A DNA stretch of 47,549 nt, taken from the NCBI GenBank assembly GCA_946527725.1, contig CAMMYM010000004.1:1-47549 (forward strand), written 5' to 3'. Position 1 is the first letter of the stretch, and each line of letters starts with the position of its first letter. A model generated the notes under the pieces. It was not told the DNA's origin and did no database searches. It saw only the letters and a program-made list of their open reading frames with translations. Shown here in pieces: positions 40,999-47,549 of the stretch. The position numbers and the translations under genes are program-made. Origin of the DNA: an uncultured Clostridia bacterium (GTDB taxonomy: Bacteria; Bacillota; Clostridia; Christensenellales; Aristaeellaceae).

Positions 40999-42516
40999 TC
41001 AACGGGCGCCGAAAGCGCCCCTCACCGGCGCCATTTCCTTCATAAATGCGAACCTCGGTGCATCCACCTGCTCGACGCGGACATCGTCCCCGTCAAAGGT
41101 GAAATCGTACTTCCGCTCGTGGCATGTCTCGATCCAGCGGAGGGTCAGCCGGAACACATTTTCCTTTACCCAGGCTCCGCTCGCCAGCGCGCGTGTGACA
41201 ATGCCCCCGCCGATTGTGTTGTCCGCGTATCCGCCGTTCATTGCAACTGTCACGCTGGTTTTTTCACCTTCCTGCGTATAATCCATCCGGCAAAGGTCTC
41301 CGTCAAAACTGAAGCTCAGATCCGAAATGCCGTCCGGCATCCGGTTTCCGCCCATGAAAATACCGGACATGTCCCCGAAGGCCAGCCGTCCTTCCAGGAA
41401 TTTGATCGTCCTCCCGTTCACTTTTTCCTGCAGGGGGCTGAAAGGCGCGAAGGGCGGCTTGGGCAGCGCCAGTGCCTTCATCCGTTTCAGCAGGGCTTCC
41501 TGTTCCGGTCCGGCGGGAATCGGCTCACCCTTGCCGGCGGGAATCTCATCAAGGAATTCCCACATGTAGTCCAGTGTCTGCTGCGGTGCTACTCCGCCGG
41601 TAGAGCCTGCCGCGTTCTCCGTGATGGCAATCAGCATGTCCCTGTCCGGCACGACGATGGTAAACTGGCCCATAGCACCGTCCGCGCGGTAAACGCCCTT
41701 CGGCCGGCACATCCAGATCTGGTACCCGTACCCGACAAAATTGTCCTTGGCCGGGGGATTGACCTTGCTTTCTGAAGCGGATTCATTCTGCAGCGTGGTC
41801 GCCAGCTTTACATAATCCTCCGCCAGGATCCGTTCGCCGTTCCACACTCCGCCGTCTGCGTACAGCTTCATCAGCCGGAGATTGTCCTCCGTCGTCGCCA
41901 GCAGGCCGCCGCCGCCGATTTCCATGCCGTCCGGCATGCAGTACCAGCGCAGGTTGGAGGCGTCGATACCGATCTTATCGAACAGCCTTGGTTTCAGGTA
42001 CTCATGGAGTCCCAGTCCTGTCTTTTTCCGGACAATGGCGCCAAGAAGCGTCGATCCGGTGCTGTTATACATATAGGTCGTGCCCGGTTCATGTACGACA
42101 GGAACCGCCAGGAATTCGCGGATCCAGTCAACGCTGGGGCGGGGCATCGTATCCATGCCGCATCCCATACAAAGCACATGATGCACAGTCAGTTTTTTCA
42201 GGTTCTCGCTGGGCTCGGCCGGTGCGTATTCCGGGAAGATGTCGATGATGCGTTCATCCAGTTTCACAATACCTTCCGTGTACGCTATGCCGACCGCGGT
42301 GGCTGCGTAAGTTTTCGTATGGCTCTGCAGGCCGTGCCGGATTCCGGGTGCATAAGGAGTCCACCAGCCTTCCGCGCAGACCTTCCCGCCGCGCATAATC
42401 ATCAGCCCGTGGGGTTCTGTATATCCGCTCTCCAGCTTGTCCAGCAGGTGCATAATCGCACTGCTGGGAATACCGGCAGCCTCCGGCAGGATTCGTTCAA
42501 ATTCTTTCCTTATCAT
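40999..42516 (-). CDS. Beta-lactamase-fold serine hydrolase (esterase family)
   Basis: A 505-residue protein: N-terminal serine beta-lactamase/PBP-like domain (about 10-360) with S65-H-T-K68, the tyrosine motif in GTTYMYNSTGSTLLG, and a C-terminal extension (about 375-505) of beta strands (EKVNGRTIKFLEG, DLSFSFDGDLCRMDYTQEG, VFRLTLRWIET, YDFTFDGDDVRVEQV), similar to lipocalin-like domains found behind such hydrolases. No signal peptide. ATG 42516 has AAGGAGGAA upstream; the open frame continues far upstream but that part overlaps the divergent esterase gene and is not coding. It is larger than the hydrolase at 19015-20190 and only distantly similar. Probable esterase or amidase; substrate unknown. 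Confidence 0.83.
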   Translation of the reverse strand: MIRKEFERILPEAAGIPSSAIMHLLDKLESGYTEPHGLMIMRGGKVCAEGWWTPYAPGIRHGLQSHTKTYAATAVGIAYTEGIVKLDERIIDIFPEYAPAEPSENLKKLTVHHVLCMGCGMDTMPRPSVDWIREFLAVPVVHEPGTTYMYNSTGSTLLGAIVRKKTGLGLHEYLKPRLFDKIGIDASNLRWYCMPDGMEIGGGGLLATTEDNLRLMKLYADGGVWNGERILAEDYVKLATTLQNESASESKVNPPAKDNFVGYGYQIWMCRPKGVYRADGAMGQFTIVVPDRDMLIAITENAAGSTGGVAPQQTLDYMWEFLDEIPAGKGEPIPAGPEQEALLKRMKALALPKPPFAPFSPLQEKVNGRTIKFLEGRLAFGDMSGIFMGGNRMPDGISDLSFSFDGDLCRMDYTQEGEKTSVTVAMNGGYADNTIGGGIVTRALASGAWVKENVFRLTLRWIETCHERKYDFTFDGDDVRVEQVDAPRFAFMKEMAPVRGAFGAR

Positions 42517-42553
42517 CGCAGATTCCTCCTTATTCAGCTTTTTCGGCATGGCT

Positions 42554-42562
42554 ATTGTACCA
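42554..42562 (-). promoter_or_regulatory. Extended -10 promoter of the serine hydrolase gene
   Basis: On the minus strand TGGTACAAT (TG-G-TACAAT), about 38 bases upstream of the ATG. No clear -35 box. Confidence 0.45.
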
Positions 42563-42610
42563 TTCGTTCCGCCGCAGCCGCTTTTGTTTTTGTATGCGAA
42601 GCCTTCAGTA

Positions 42611-42628
42611 TTGTCTACAAGTGTACAA
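42611..42628. promoter_or_regulatory. Short palindrome in the divergent promoter region
   Basis: TTGTCTACAAGTGTACAA contains the palindrome TACA-AG-TGTA (42616-42625). It resembles BlaI/MecI half-sites and sits between the serine hydrolase and the esterase. No BlaI gene is in this window; this is a weak candidate. Confidence 0.2.
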
Positions 42629-42732
42629 AATTGGAAACACCTGATTCCTTTGTAATGGAACACGCCATGCCTGCATGCTACCATGGTTCCAGGATCAGTC
42701 GCAACAGGACCAAACAGAAAGGAAGTGTCTCT

Positions 42733-43932
42733 GTGGATTACGAAAAATTCCTCGACAGGCAGTTTGTCATGACCGACAACAAACGAATCGACCGTGTTCG
42801 GGATCTCTATACAACCTTCAATCCCCATGTGGACCTGGAAGCGCTCAAAAACGGCGGCTACCTGGATGCCCTCGCAGAGATGATGCAGCCGGTGCTGGAT
42901 GATTTCGACGATCATTCCCCGCGCATTCTTGCTTACTGGGCCAAGCGCGGTATGGTGAAGGAATTCCACGGGGAATCCACGCCCATGAGCTGGACAGAAT
43001 ATGAGAAAGATACCGGCTATGCCTGGCGGGAGCCTCCGGAAGGTGCTCCGCAGAACCGCTTCAGGCGTTGGAATTCCTTTGTCCCCGTCAGCGCCTTCGA
43101 CCCGAAAAACGCCGGGCGGAAATACCCCGTTGTCATCATGCTCCACGGCGGCTTCAATCCTGTCAGTATCATCGACGGCTGGGGCATTCCGCAGGAAGCA
43201 GCCCGGCGGGAATGGATTGTGATCGCACCGTCCCTTGAGCTGGATGACCTGTTGGATGAGATACTCGCAGAAGCCGCCGAACTCTACCCAATCGATGAAA
43301 GCCGTATTTATGTTGCCGGCTTCTCCTACGGCGGCTTCATGTCCTGCTACCTGGGCAATAAACGCCCGGATGTGTATGCCGCGGTTGCGCCCTGTGGTGC
43401 GCCGATCAGCAACAGCTATACTGAGAAAGCCATAGGTCCGGAACCCCAGCCGCCCTTCGACGGCGAAGCGCGTGCCGTCAAGATGAATACGTATATGCCC
43501 GTCATCAATATTGCCGGTACCCTGGACGGATTCCGTTTTCCGCTCTATAACGTGAATGAGCGTCATTTTGGCCCGTACCATACCTCCGCTGCCGTTCTGC
43601 TGGAAGGTATCAACCATTGGGCGCGCGTCAACCGTGCGCCGGAGATCCGCCTGGAGGATGTCATGGCCCTGAAGGACAGCGAGGCCTGTTCGGAAGTGGA
43701 AAAGAACCTCGGTATCCCGCTTGCGGAAGGCTGCGGGCACAAAGTCGTCGCCGACGGCATCACGAATTATATCGGGGACCTGCGCAGCGAGGACGGCGTC
43801 GTCCGTACCCGCATCATGTGCGAAATGAACATGCCCCACTGGCCGACCCCCGAAATGAGCCGCCAGATTTTTGACTTCTTCTCCCATTTCTCCCGCGACA
43901 GGAAAACCGGCGAGAGCATCTATCATCCGTAA
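42733..43932 (+). CDS. PHB-depolymerase-like esterase (paralogue of 15761-16837)
   Basis: A 399-residue alpha/beta hydrolase without signal peptide. Core motifs: VVIMLHGGFNP (oxyanion hole, 133-143), nucleophile elbow G196-F-S198-Y-G-G201, and the C-terminal MNMPHWPTPEMSRQIFDFFSHFSRDRKTGE, which supplies the likely catalytic His. The shape matches its paralogue at 15761-16837. GTG 42733 with AAAGGAAG upstream is the best start; an in-frame ATG further up has no ribosome binding site. It is divergent from the beta-lactamase-like gene and is followed by the MATE gene after 33 bases. Substrate unknown, probably a sugar ester. Confidence 0.8.
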   Translation: MDYEKFLDRQFVMTDNKRIDRVRDLYTTFNPHVDLEALKNGGYLDALAEMMQPVLDDFDDHSPRILAYWAKRGMVKEFHGESTPMSWTEYEKDTGYAWREPPEGAPQNRFRRWNSFVPVSAFDPKNAGRKYPVVIMLHGGFNPVSIIDGWGIPQEAARREWIVIAPSLELDDLLDEILAEAAELYPIDESRIYVAGFSYGGFMSCYLGNKRPDVYAAVAPCGAPISNSYTEKAIGPEPQPPFDGEARAVKMNTYMPVINIAGTLDGFRFPLYNVNERHFGPYHTSAAVLLEGINHWARVNRAPEIRLEDVMALKDSEACSEVEKNLGIPLAEGCGHKVVADGITNYIGDLRSEDGVVRTRIMCEMNMPHWPTPEMSRQIFDFFSHFSRDRKTGESIYHP

Positions 43933-43965
43933 ATACCCGGCATAGCACGCTGAAAGGAGTTCTGC

Positions 43966-45333
43966 GTGAATAAATACCTGGAAACCGACCGGAACTTCTA
44001 TAAAAAGCTGGTCAGCATCGCGTTTCCGGTTGCCGCCCAGAGCGTAATTACCACCGGCGTCAACCTGATCGATACCATTATGCTCGGCCAGCTCAATGAA
44101 ACTGCGCTGAGCGCATCTTCCCTGGCCAACCAGTTCATCATGCTGTTCATGTTTGTGTGCATGGGCATCAGTATGGGTGCGTCTGTTCTCTCGTCCCGCT
44201 ACTGGGGCGCGAAGAACATCACGGAGCTGAAGAAGGTCATCGCCATCGCGCTGCGTTTCGGCCTGCTCCTCGCTGCTGCCTTTATGGCGGTCAACATTGC
44301 AGCGCCGGAATGGATCATGCGCTTCTATATCCAGGACCGGGATGTAATCGCCGCCGGCGCGGACTACCTGCGCTGGTCAACGATTACCTACCTGCTGATG
44401 GCGCTGACCACCGTAACGACCAATATTATGCGCAGCGTCGGCCTCAACCGTATCCCCTTCATCAGCGCATGCTGCGCGTTTTTCATCAACATCGGGGCGA
44501 ATTACGCCTTTATCTTCGGCAAGCTGGGCATGCCCGCCATGGGTGTGTCCGGCGCCGCAGTCGGTACCGTCATTGCCCGCATCGCGGAAGTCGGGATCAT
44601 TTGCGGATATTTCTATCTGCACGACCGGACGGTAAACTTCCGTTTCCGGGACCTTTTCATCCCCTGCCGCGATCTTATCCGGGAGTTTTTCCGCATCAGC
44701 GTGCCTGTTATGCTCAGCGACGGGCTGCTCGGCGTCGGGGATAACGTGCTGGCCGCAATCATGGGACGGATCGGCAGCAATTTCGTCTCTGCCAATTCCA
44801 TCACCAATATCGTATCCCGCGTCAGTACGATCTTTATCACCGGCCTGGCTTACGCAGGCTGCTTCATCACCGGCCAGACGCTGGGGGAAAAGAACGTGGA
44901 AGGCGCAAAACGGCAGGGAAATACCTTCCTGCTGCTGGGCCTGGCAATCGGCCTGCTGGCCGCAGTCATCATCATGGTTATCAGCGGTCCGCTGATCTCC
45001 TTCTACAAAATTTCGGAGGAAACCATATCCATCGCCCGGGAGCTGATGCTCGGCATCAGCCTGATTGTCATTTTCCGTTCCACCAATTCGATCCTGACTA
45101 AGGGCGTGCTGCGGGGAGGCGGAGATACGCGTTTCCTGCTGATCTCGGACACAACGACCATGTGGCTCGCCGCTATCCCGCTTGGCGCCCTCGCCGCGCT
45201 TGTACTGAAACTGCCTCCCTTCTGGGTTTTTGTTTTCCTGCATGCTGACCAGATCGTAAAGGCAGTCTGGTGTGTCTTCCGCCTGCGCAGCGGAAAGTGG
45301 ATCAAAAAGATCCGCGGCGCAGATCTGGAATAG
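43966..45333 (+). CDS. MATE family efflux transporter
   Basis: A 455-residue transporter with twelve predicted membrane helices in two related halves (IAFPVAAQSVITTGVNLIDTIMLGQL, and later ISVPVMLSDGLLGVGDNVLAAIMGRIG). MATE proteins export cationic drugs or metabolites in exchange for Na+ or H+. GTG 43966 has AAAGGAG 7 bases upstream. Its 3 prime end overlaps the end of the convergent PfkB kinase gene by 32 bases, with no terminator in between. It lies 33 bases behind the esterase gene, so the two may be co-transcribed. Confidence 0.92.
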   Translation: MNKYLETDRNFYKKLVSIAFPVAAQSVITTGVNLIDTIMLGQLNETALSASSLANQFIMLFMFVCMGISMGASVLSSRYWGAKNITELKKVIAIALRFGLLLAAAFMAVNIAAPEWIMRFYIQDRDVIAAGADYLRWSTITYLLMALTTVTTNIMRSVGLNRIPFISACCAFFINIGANYAFIFGKLGMPAMGVSGAAVGTVIARIAEVGIICGYFYLHDRTVNFRFRDLFIPCRDLIREFFRISVPVMLSDGLLGVGDNVLAAIMGRIGSNFVSANSITNIVSRVSTIFITGLAYAGCFITGQTLGEKNVEGAKRQGNTFLLLGLAIGLLAAVIIMVISGPLISFYKISEETISIARELMLGISLIVIFRSTNSILTKGVLRGGGDTRFLLISDTTTMWLAAIPLGALAALVLKLPPFWVFVFLHADQIVKAVWCVFRLRSGKWIKKIRGADLE

Positions 45334-46252
45334 TATTTCCTTCCATCCATGCCAGCACCTGCTGCCTGTCCTTCAGCGCCCCGGCGGCCCCGACGGCCGT
45401 GGTGCTGATGGCCCCGCAGGCATTCGCAAACCGCAGCGCCTCTGTTGCCGGTTTCCCGCGCAGGAGCTCTGCAATGAAGCCCGCCGCGAAGTTATCCCCG
45501 GCGCCGGTTGTATCCACAGCCTGCACACGGTAACCCGGCAGAATGCAGGTTCCTTCTGCGTCCTTCATCAGGCAGCCCCCGCTTCCCATCTTGATGATAA
45601 CGTGTTTCACTCCATAACCGAGGAAGACATCCGCCATGGCTTCCGGATCTTCCTTTCCGCTGAAAAAGCGTGCCTCATCCTCATTGGGTGTAATCCAGTC
45701 AATCAGAGGGAATGACGCTGCCAGGTCGGCTGCCTGCATTTTCCTGAAATTCGGCAGCTTCGTATCGGCAAAAGTAACCTGCCCCGCCCGTTTTGCCGTT
45801 TCCAGCACGCCGCGGACGATTTCCGGATCGTCAAAGGGCGTACGGAACAGGGATCCGAGAAGAACTGCCCTTGCGTCCGCGACGGCCGCTTTTTCCGGGT
45901 GGAAGTTGTACCTGTGGGCTTCGTTGGTGATGGACTTCCTTGAACCGTCCGCGTTCACCAGGATGGTCGTCACAGGCGTCTGCGGCGATTGCACGGCCAG
46001 GCTGGTATCCACGCCGGCGCGGCGCAGTTCGTCCTTCACCAGGCTGCCGGCCGCGTCCGGCCCCAAGGCGCAGGCAATGGCTGTTTTCAGCCCCAGCCTG
46101 GCTGCAGCGGTGGAGACGTTCACCGCTTCGCCGCCGGCGTTCAGGGAGCAGGATGCTGCCACAAAGCCGGAGGCGGATACCGGTTCCGGGTTCAGCCCCC
46201 GGATAATCGAATCCACCAGGGCGGTTCCGATACAGATCAGATCATATTTCAT
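45302..46252 (-). CDS. PfkB-family carbohydrate kinase
   Basis: A 316-residue kinase of the ribokinase family: MKYDLICIGTALVDSI start, N-terminal signature GGEAVNVSTAAARLG, and the C-terminal signature DTTGAGDNFAAGF, which contains the catalytic Asp and the anion hole. Middle region D-(P)E... and IDWITPNEDEARFF are typical of sugar kinases (ribokinase, fructokinase, 2-keto-3-deoxygluconate kinase). Substrate cannot be fixed. ATG 46252 has GGAAGGGAAG upstream; an ATG at 46279 would add nine unconserved residues. It follows the Dus gene after 23 bases on the same strand. Confidence 0.88.
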   Translation of the reverse strand: MKYDLICIGTALVDSIIRGLNPEPVSASGFVAASCSLNAGGEAVNVSTAAARLGLKTAIACALGPDAAGSLVKDELRRAGVDTSLAVQSPQTPVTTILVNADGSRKSITNEAHRYNFHPEKAAVADARAVLLGSLFRTPFDDPEIVRGVLETAKRAGQVTFADTKLPNFRKMQAADLAASFPLIDWITPNEDEARFFSGKEDPEAMADVFLGYGVKHVIIKMGSGGCLMKDAEGTCILPGYRVQAVDTTGAGDNFAAGFIAELLRGKPATEALRFANACGAISTTAVGAAGALKDRQQVLAWMEGNTIPDLRRGSF

Positions 46253-46275
46253 TTCAGCCGCTTCCCTTCCGTTTC

Positions 46276-47211
46276 TCATGCATCCAGCATGGCGCAGATG
46301 CAGTCTTCGATGGTGTCCGCCCTCCGCAGCAGCCGTTTCCGCCGGATGTCCTCCCCGGCCGGCCACTCCATCAGCTTTTTGATCCTGCCGAGTGCGATGG
46401 TCGGATGGAACCTGTCCGCCCAGCCTTCATACAGGGCTGTATACCATGCCTGCAGTTCGTCCCTGCCGGCCTCCGGCCCGCCCCGGATCCGGCGCGCAAG
46501 GGCAGGATCCGCCAGCAGACCCCGCCCGATCATCACCGCCTCCGTCCCGGGGCATGCCTCCGTCAGGCGGCTGATGTCTTCAGCCGTCTTCAGGTCCCCG
46601 TTGTAAACGGGGTGCTGCACATGCTTCCGGACGGCAAGGGCAAAAGCATCCGGATGGATCCCCCCTGTGTACTGTTCCCGGGTTGTCCGGACGTGGATCG
46701 TCATATGTGAAAAAGGGTACCCCGAAAGCAAGTCCAGGAGCTGCGGCCATTCCCCGGGGCTCTCGTATCCGATGCGCGTCTTGACGGAAAGCGACACCGG
46801 AAGCGTATTCGCAAACACACGGTCCAGGAACTGCCGCAGGGAATCCGGGTCGCGGAGCATGCCGCTGCCCCGCCCGCGTTTGGTCACCGTTGGCGACGGG
46901 CAGCCGAGATTCAGGTCTGCGCAGGCATAGCCGCATTCACTCACATAGTACAGCCAGGCAGACAGCTGTTCCGGATCCCGTGTCAGCGCCTGGGGCAGCA
47001 CACACAGCCCTTCATTCTCATCCGGCGATATATCCCTCTCCTCGCGTGTAAGCAGCGAAAGGGTTTGCGTCAGCTTATGGAACGGCAGGCAGTAAACGTC
47101 AATGCCGCCGAAAATCCGGTGATGGGCCTGCCGCAGGATCCCGTCGGTAATGCCTTCCATCGGCGCAAAATAGATTTTCAGCCGGTTCTCCCGGGGCGCA
47201 CCGGATTCCAT
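46276..47211 (-). CDS. tRNA-dihydrouridine synthase
   Basis: A 311-residue Dus-family flavoenzyme, which reduces uridine to dihydrouridine in the tRNA D-loop. It starts with the FMN-binding KIYFAPMEGITD (12-23), has the catalytic Cys in NLGC104PSP, the conserved KTRIGYE and HVRTTREQYTG, and VYNGDLKTAEDI and MIGRGLLADP for FMN phosphate binding. AAAGGAG lies 9 bases upstream of ATG 47211. Promoter at 47232-47260. It forms a two-gene unit with the PfkB gene. Confidence 0.93.
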   Translation of the reverse strand: MESGAPRENRLKIYFAPMEGITDGILRQAHHRIFGGIDVYCLPFHKLTQTLSLLTREERDISPDENEGLCVLPQALTRDPEQLSAWLYYVSECGYACADLNLGCPSPTVTKRGRGSGMLRDPDSLRQFLDRVFANTLPVSLSVKTRIGYESPGEWPQLLDLLSGYPFSHMTIHVRTTREQYTGGIHPDAFALAVRKHVQHPVYNGDLKTAEDISRLTEACPGTEAVMIGRGLLADPALARRIRGGPEAGRDELQAWYTALYEGWADRFHPTIALGRIKKLMEWPAGEDIRRKRLLRRADTIEDCICAMLDA

Positions 47212-47231
47212 AGGCAGGCTCCTTTCCGCGG

Positions 47232-47260
47232 ACTATAATGGGATGTACCGATACTGTACC
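47232..47260 (-). promoter_or_regulatory. Promoter of the Dus-PfkB unit
   Basis: On the minus strand TATAGT (47232-47237) with a weak -35 GGTACA (47255-47260) at 17 bases. It lies 21 bases upstream of the ATG. Confidence 0.45.
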
Positions 47261-47332
47261 GGATTTCCGCCCCGGAATCAAGCGGATCCGTTCCCGAGCA
47301 GCGCTTTGCATCCGCACGCTGTTTCGCCGCCT

Positions 47333-47361
47333 AAAAAAATGTGCAGCAGTCCGCTGCACAT
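47333..47361 (-). terminator. Intrinsic terminator upstream of the Dus promoter
   Basis: Nine-bp stem ATGTGCAGC / GCTGCACAT (47339-47347 and 47353-47361), followed on the minus strand by T7 (47333-47339, overlapping the stem by one base). It ends transcription coming from the right. Confidence 0.85.
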
Positions 47362-47387
47362 TATATTGCACACCCTATGCCGGTAAC

Positions 47388-47549
47388 CTACAGATTGACG
47401 ACATGAACCGGATGCCCTTCCATGAAAGCCCGGATGTTTTCCGCTGTTCCGTCCATAATCCGCTGCCGGCCGCCATCATCAGCAATTTTGCCGGAAGGGA
47501 GCCCGGCTTTCGTCCCGGCACTGAAAAAGGCTCCTGCAAGCAGGAGCCC
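47388..47549 (-). pseudogene. C-terminal fragment of a D-2-hydroxyacid dehydrogenase-like protein (edge of window)
   Basis: The minus strand is open from the window edge to a TAG at 47388. The last 24 codons read IMDGTAENIRAFMEGHPV and then HVVNL, which fits the C-terminus of D-2-hydroxyacid (SerA-like) dehydrogenases. The preceding codons are not convincing for that family, and a strong terminator with T5 (47524-47548) lies in the same frame about 135 bases upstream of the stop. There is no ribosome binding site before the internal ATG. It is therefore either a decayed gene or the tail of a gene that continues beyond the window. Confidence 0.4.
47524..47548 (-). terminator. Terminator-like hairpin at the window edge
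   Basis: Perfect 8-bp stem GGCTCCTG / CAGGAGCC (47529-47536 and 47541-47548) with a four-base loop; on the minus strand it is followed by T5 (47524-47528). It may also terminate plus-strand transcription, but the downstream bases lie outside the window. Confidence 0.65.

Noticed and set aside
42616-42625. BlaI/MecI-type regulation of the beta-lactamase-fold gene
   Set aside because: A single 10-base palindrome, no BlaI or BlaR gene in the window, and the hydrolase is cytosolic; kept only as a weak feature.
42517-43926. Minus-strand frame that extends the serine hydrolase upstream by 470 codons
   Set aside because: It runs antisense through the well-supported esterase at 42733-43932, and the strong ribosome binding site AAGGAGGAA sits directly before the internal ATG at 42516.
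1-47549. tRNA genes, CRISPR arrays, insertion sequences, prophage or origin of replication
   Set aside because: Looked for cloverleaf ends, regularly spaced repeats, transposase or integrase motifs and DnaA-box clusters by eye and found none; short elements could still be missed without a computed search.

Overview
The window looks like chromosomal DNA of an anaerobic member of the Bacillota, class Clostridia, probably from gut or rumen. The evidence is the gene families: YesM/YesN two-component pair, LplABC-type sugar uptake with a DUF624 protein, DtxR-type regulator, DUF4418 and DUF2318 proteins. AGGAGG-like ribosome binding sites, frequent GTG starts and many extended -10 promoters (TGnTAnnnT) agree. 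The DNA is fairly GC-rich by eye. I saw no tRNA, rRNA, CRISPR array, insertion sequence or phage gene. Genus is not determinable here; a rumen/gut lineage such as Aristaeellaceae is only a guess.

Region 1 (149-15694) is dominated by an iron-uptake locus. A nine-gene minus-strand operon (11210 to 1506) encodes an FTR1 ferrous/ferric iron permease, the periplasmic-type P19/Tpd copper-iron protein, a DUF2318 membrane protein with CxxC pairs, two FtsX-like permeases with their ATPase, and then a second ABC module (DUF4418 protein, FtsX permease, ATPase). The core has the same composition as the Campylobacter p19 cluster. One permease carries an inserted FMN-binding domain with a flavinylation motif (DALSGAT), which suggests a redox step at the outer face of the membrane. 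A short DtxR-type repressor with an iron-type Cys/Glu/His metal site sits at the far end and converges on the operon. The same operator, GTTAG-N6-(C/T)TAA(C/T), lies at the promoters of the repressor, the FTR1 operon (one copy) and a divergent AraC-ABC-FtsX operon (two copies), so I infer one metal-responsive regulon.

Region 2 (15761-26482) is rich in esterases and serine hydrolases: two PHB-depolymerase-like hydrolases, a beta-lactamase-fold hydrolase, and a compact operon with an alpha/beta hydrolase, a sialate O-acetylesterase, a CE2/SGNH esterase, a P-loop kinase and a GH13_18 sugar phosphorylase. The first gene of that operon has its Shine-Dalgarno inside a perfect 15-bp inverted repeat.

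Region 3 (26565-37101) is a carbohydrate sensing and import block: YesM-like kinase, YesN-like regulator, a membrane-anchored protein of unknown function, then (minus strand) an MsmX-like ATPase, DUF624 protein, two LplC/LplB permeases, a solute-binding protein and an acetyl-esterase-like hydrolase. Direct repeats of TCAAAAAWGTAY at 21-bp spacing precede the solute-binding gene, and a weaker version precedes the permease gene; they are good candidates for the YesN binding site.

Region 4 (37331-47549) holds a heterodimeric ABC exporter, another beta-lactamase-fold hydrolase divergent from a PHB-depolymerase-like esterase and a MATE exporter, then a Dus/PfkB pair and, at the right edge, what looks like the C-terminal remnant of a D-2-hydroxyacid dehydrogenase between two terminators.
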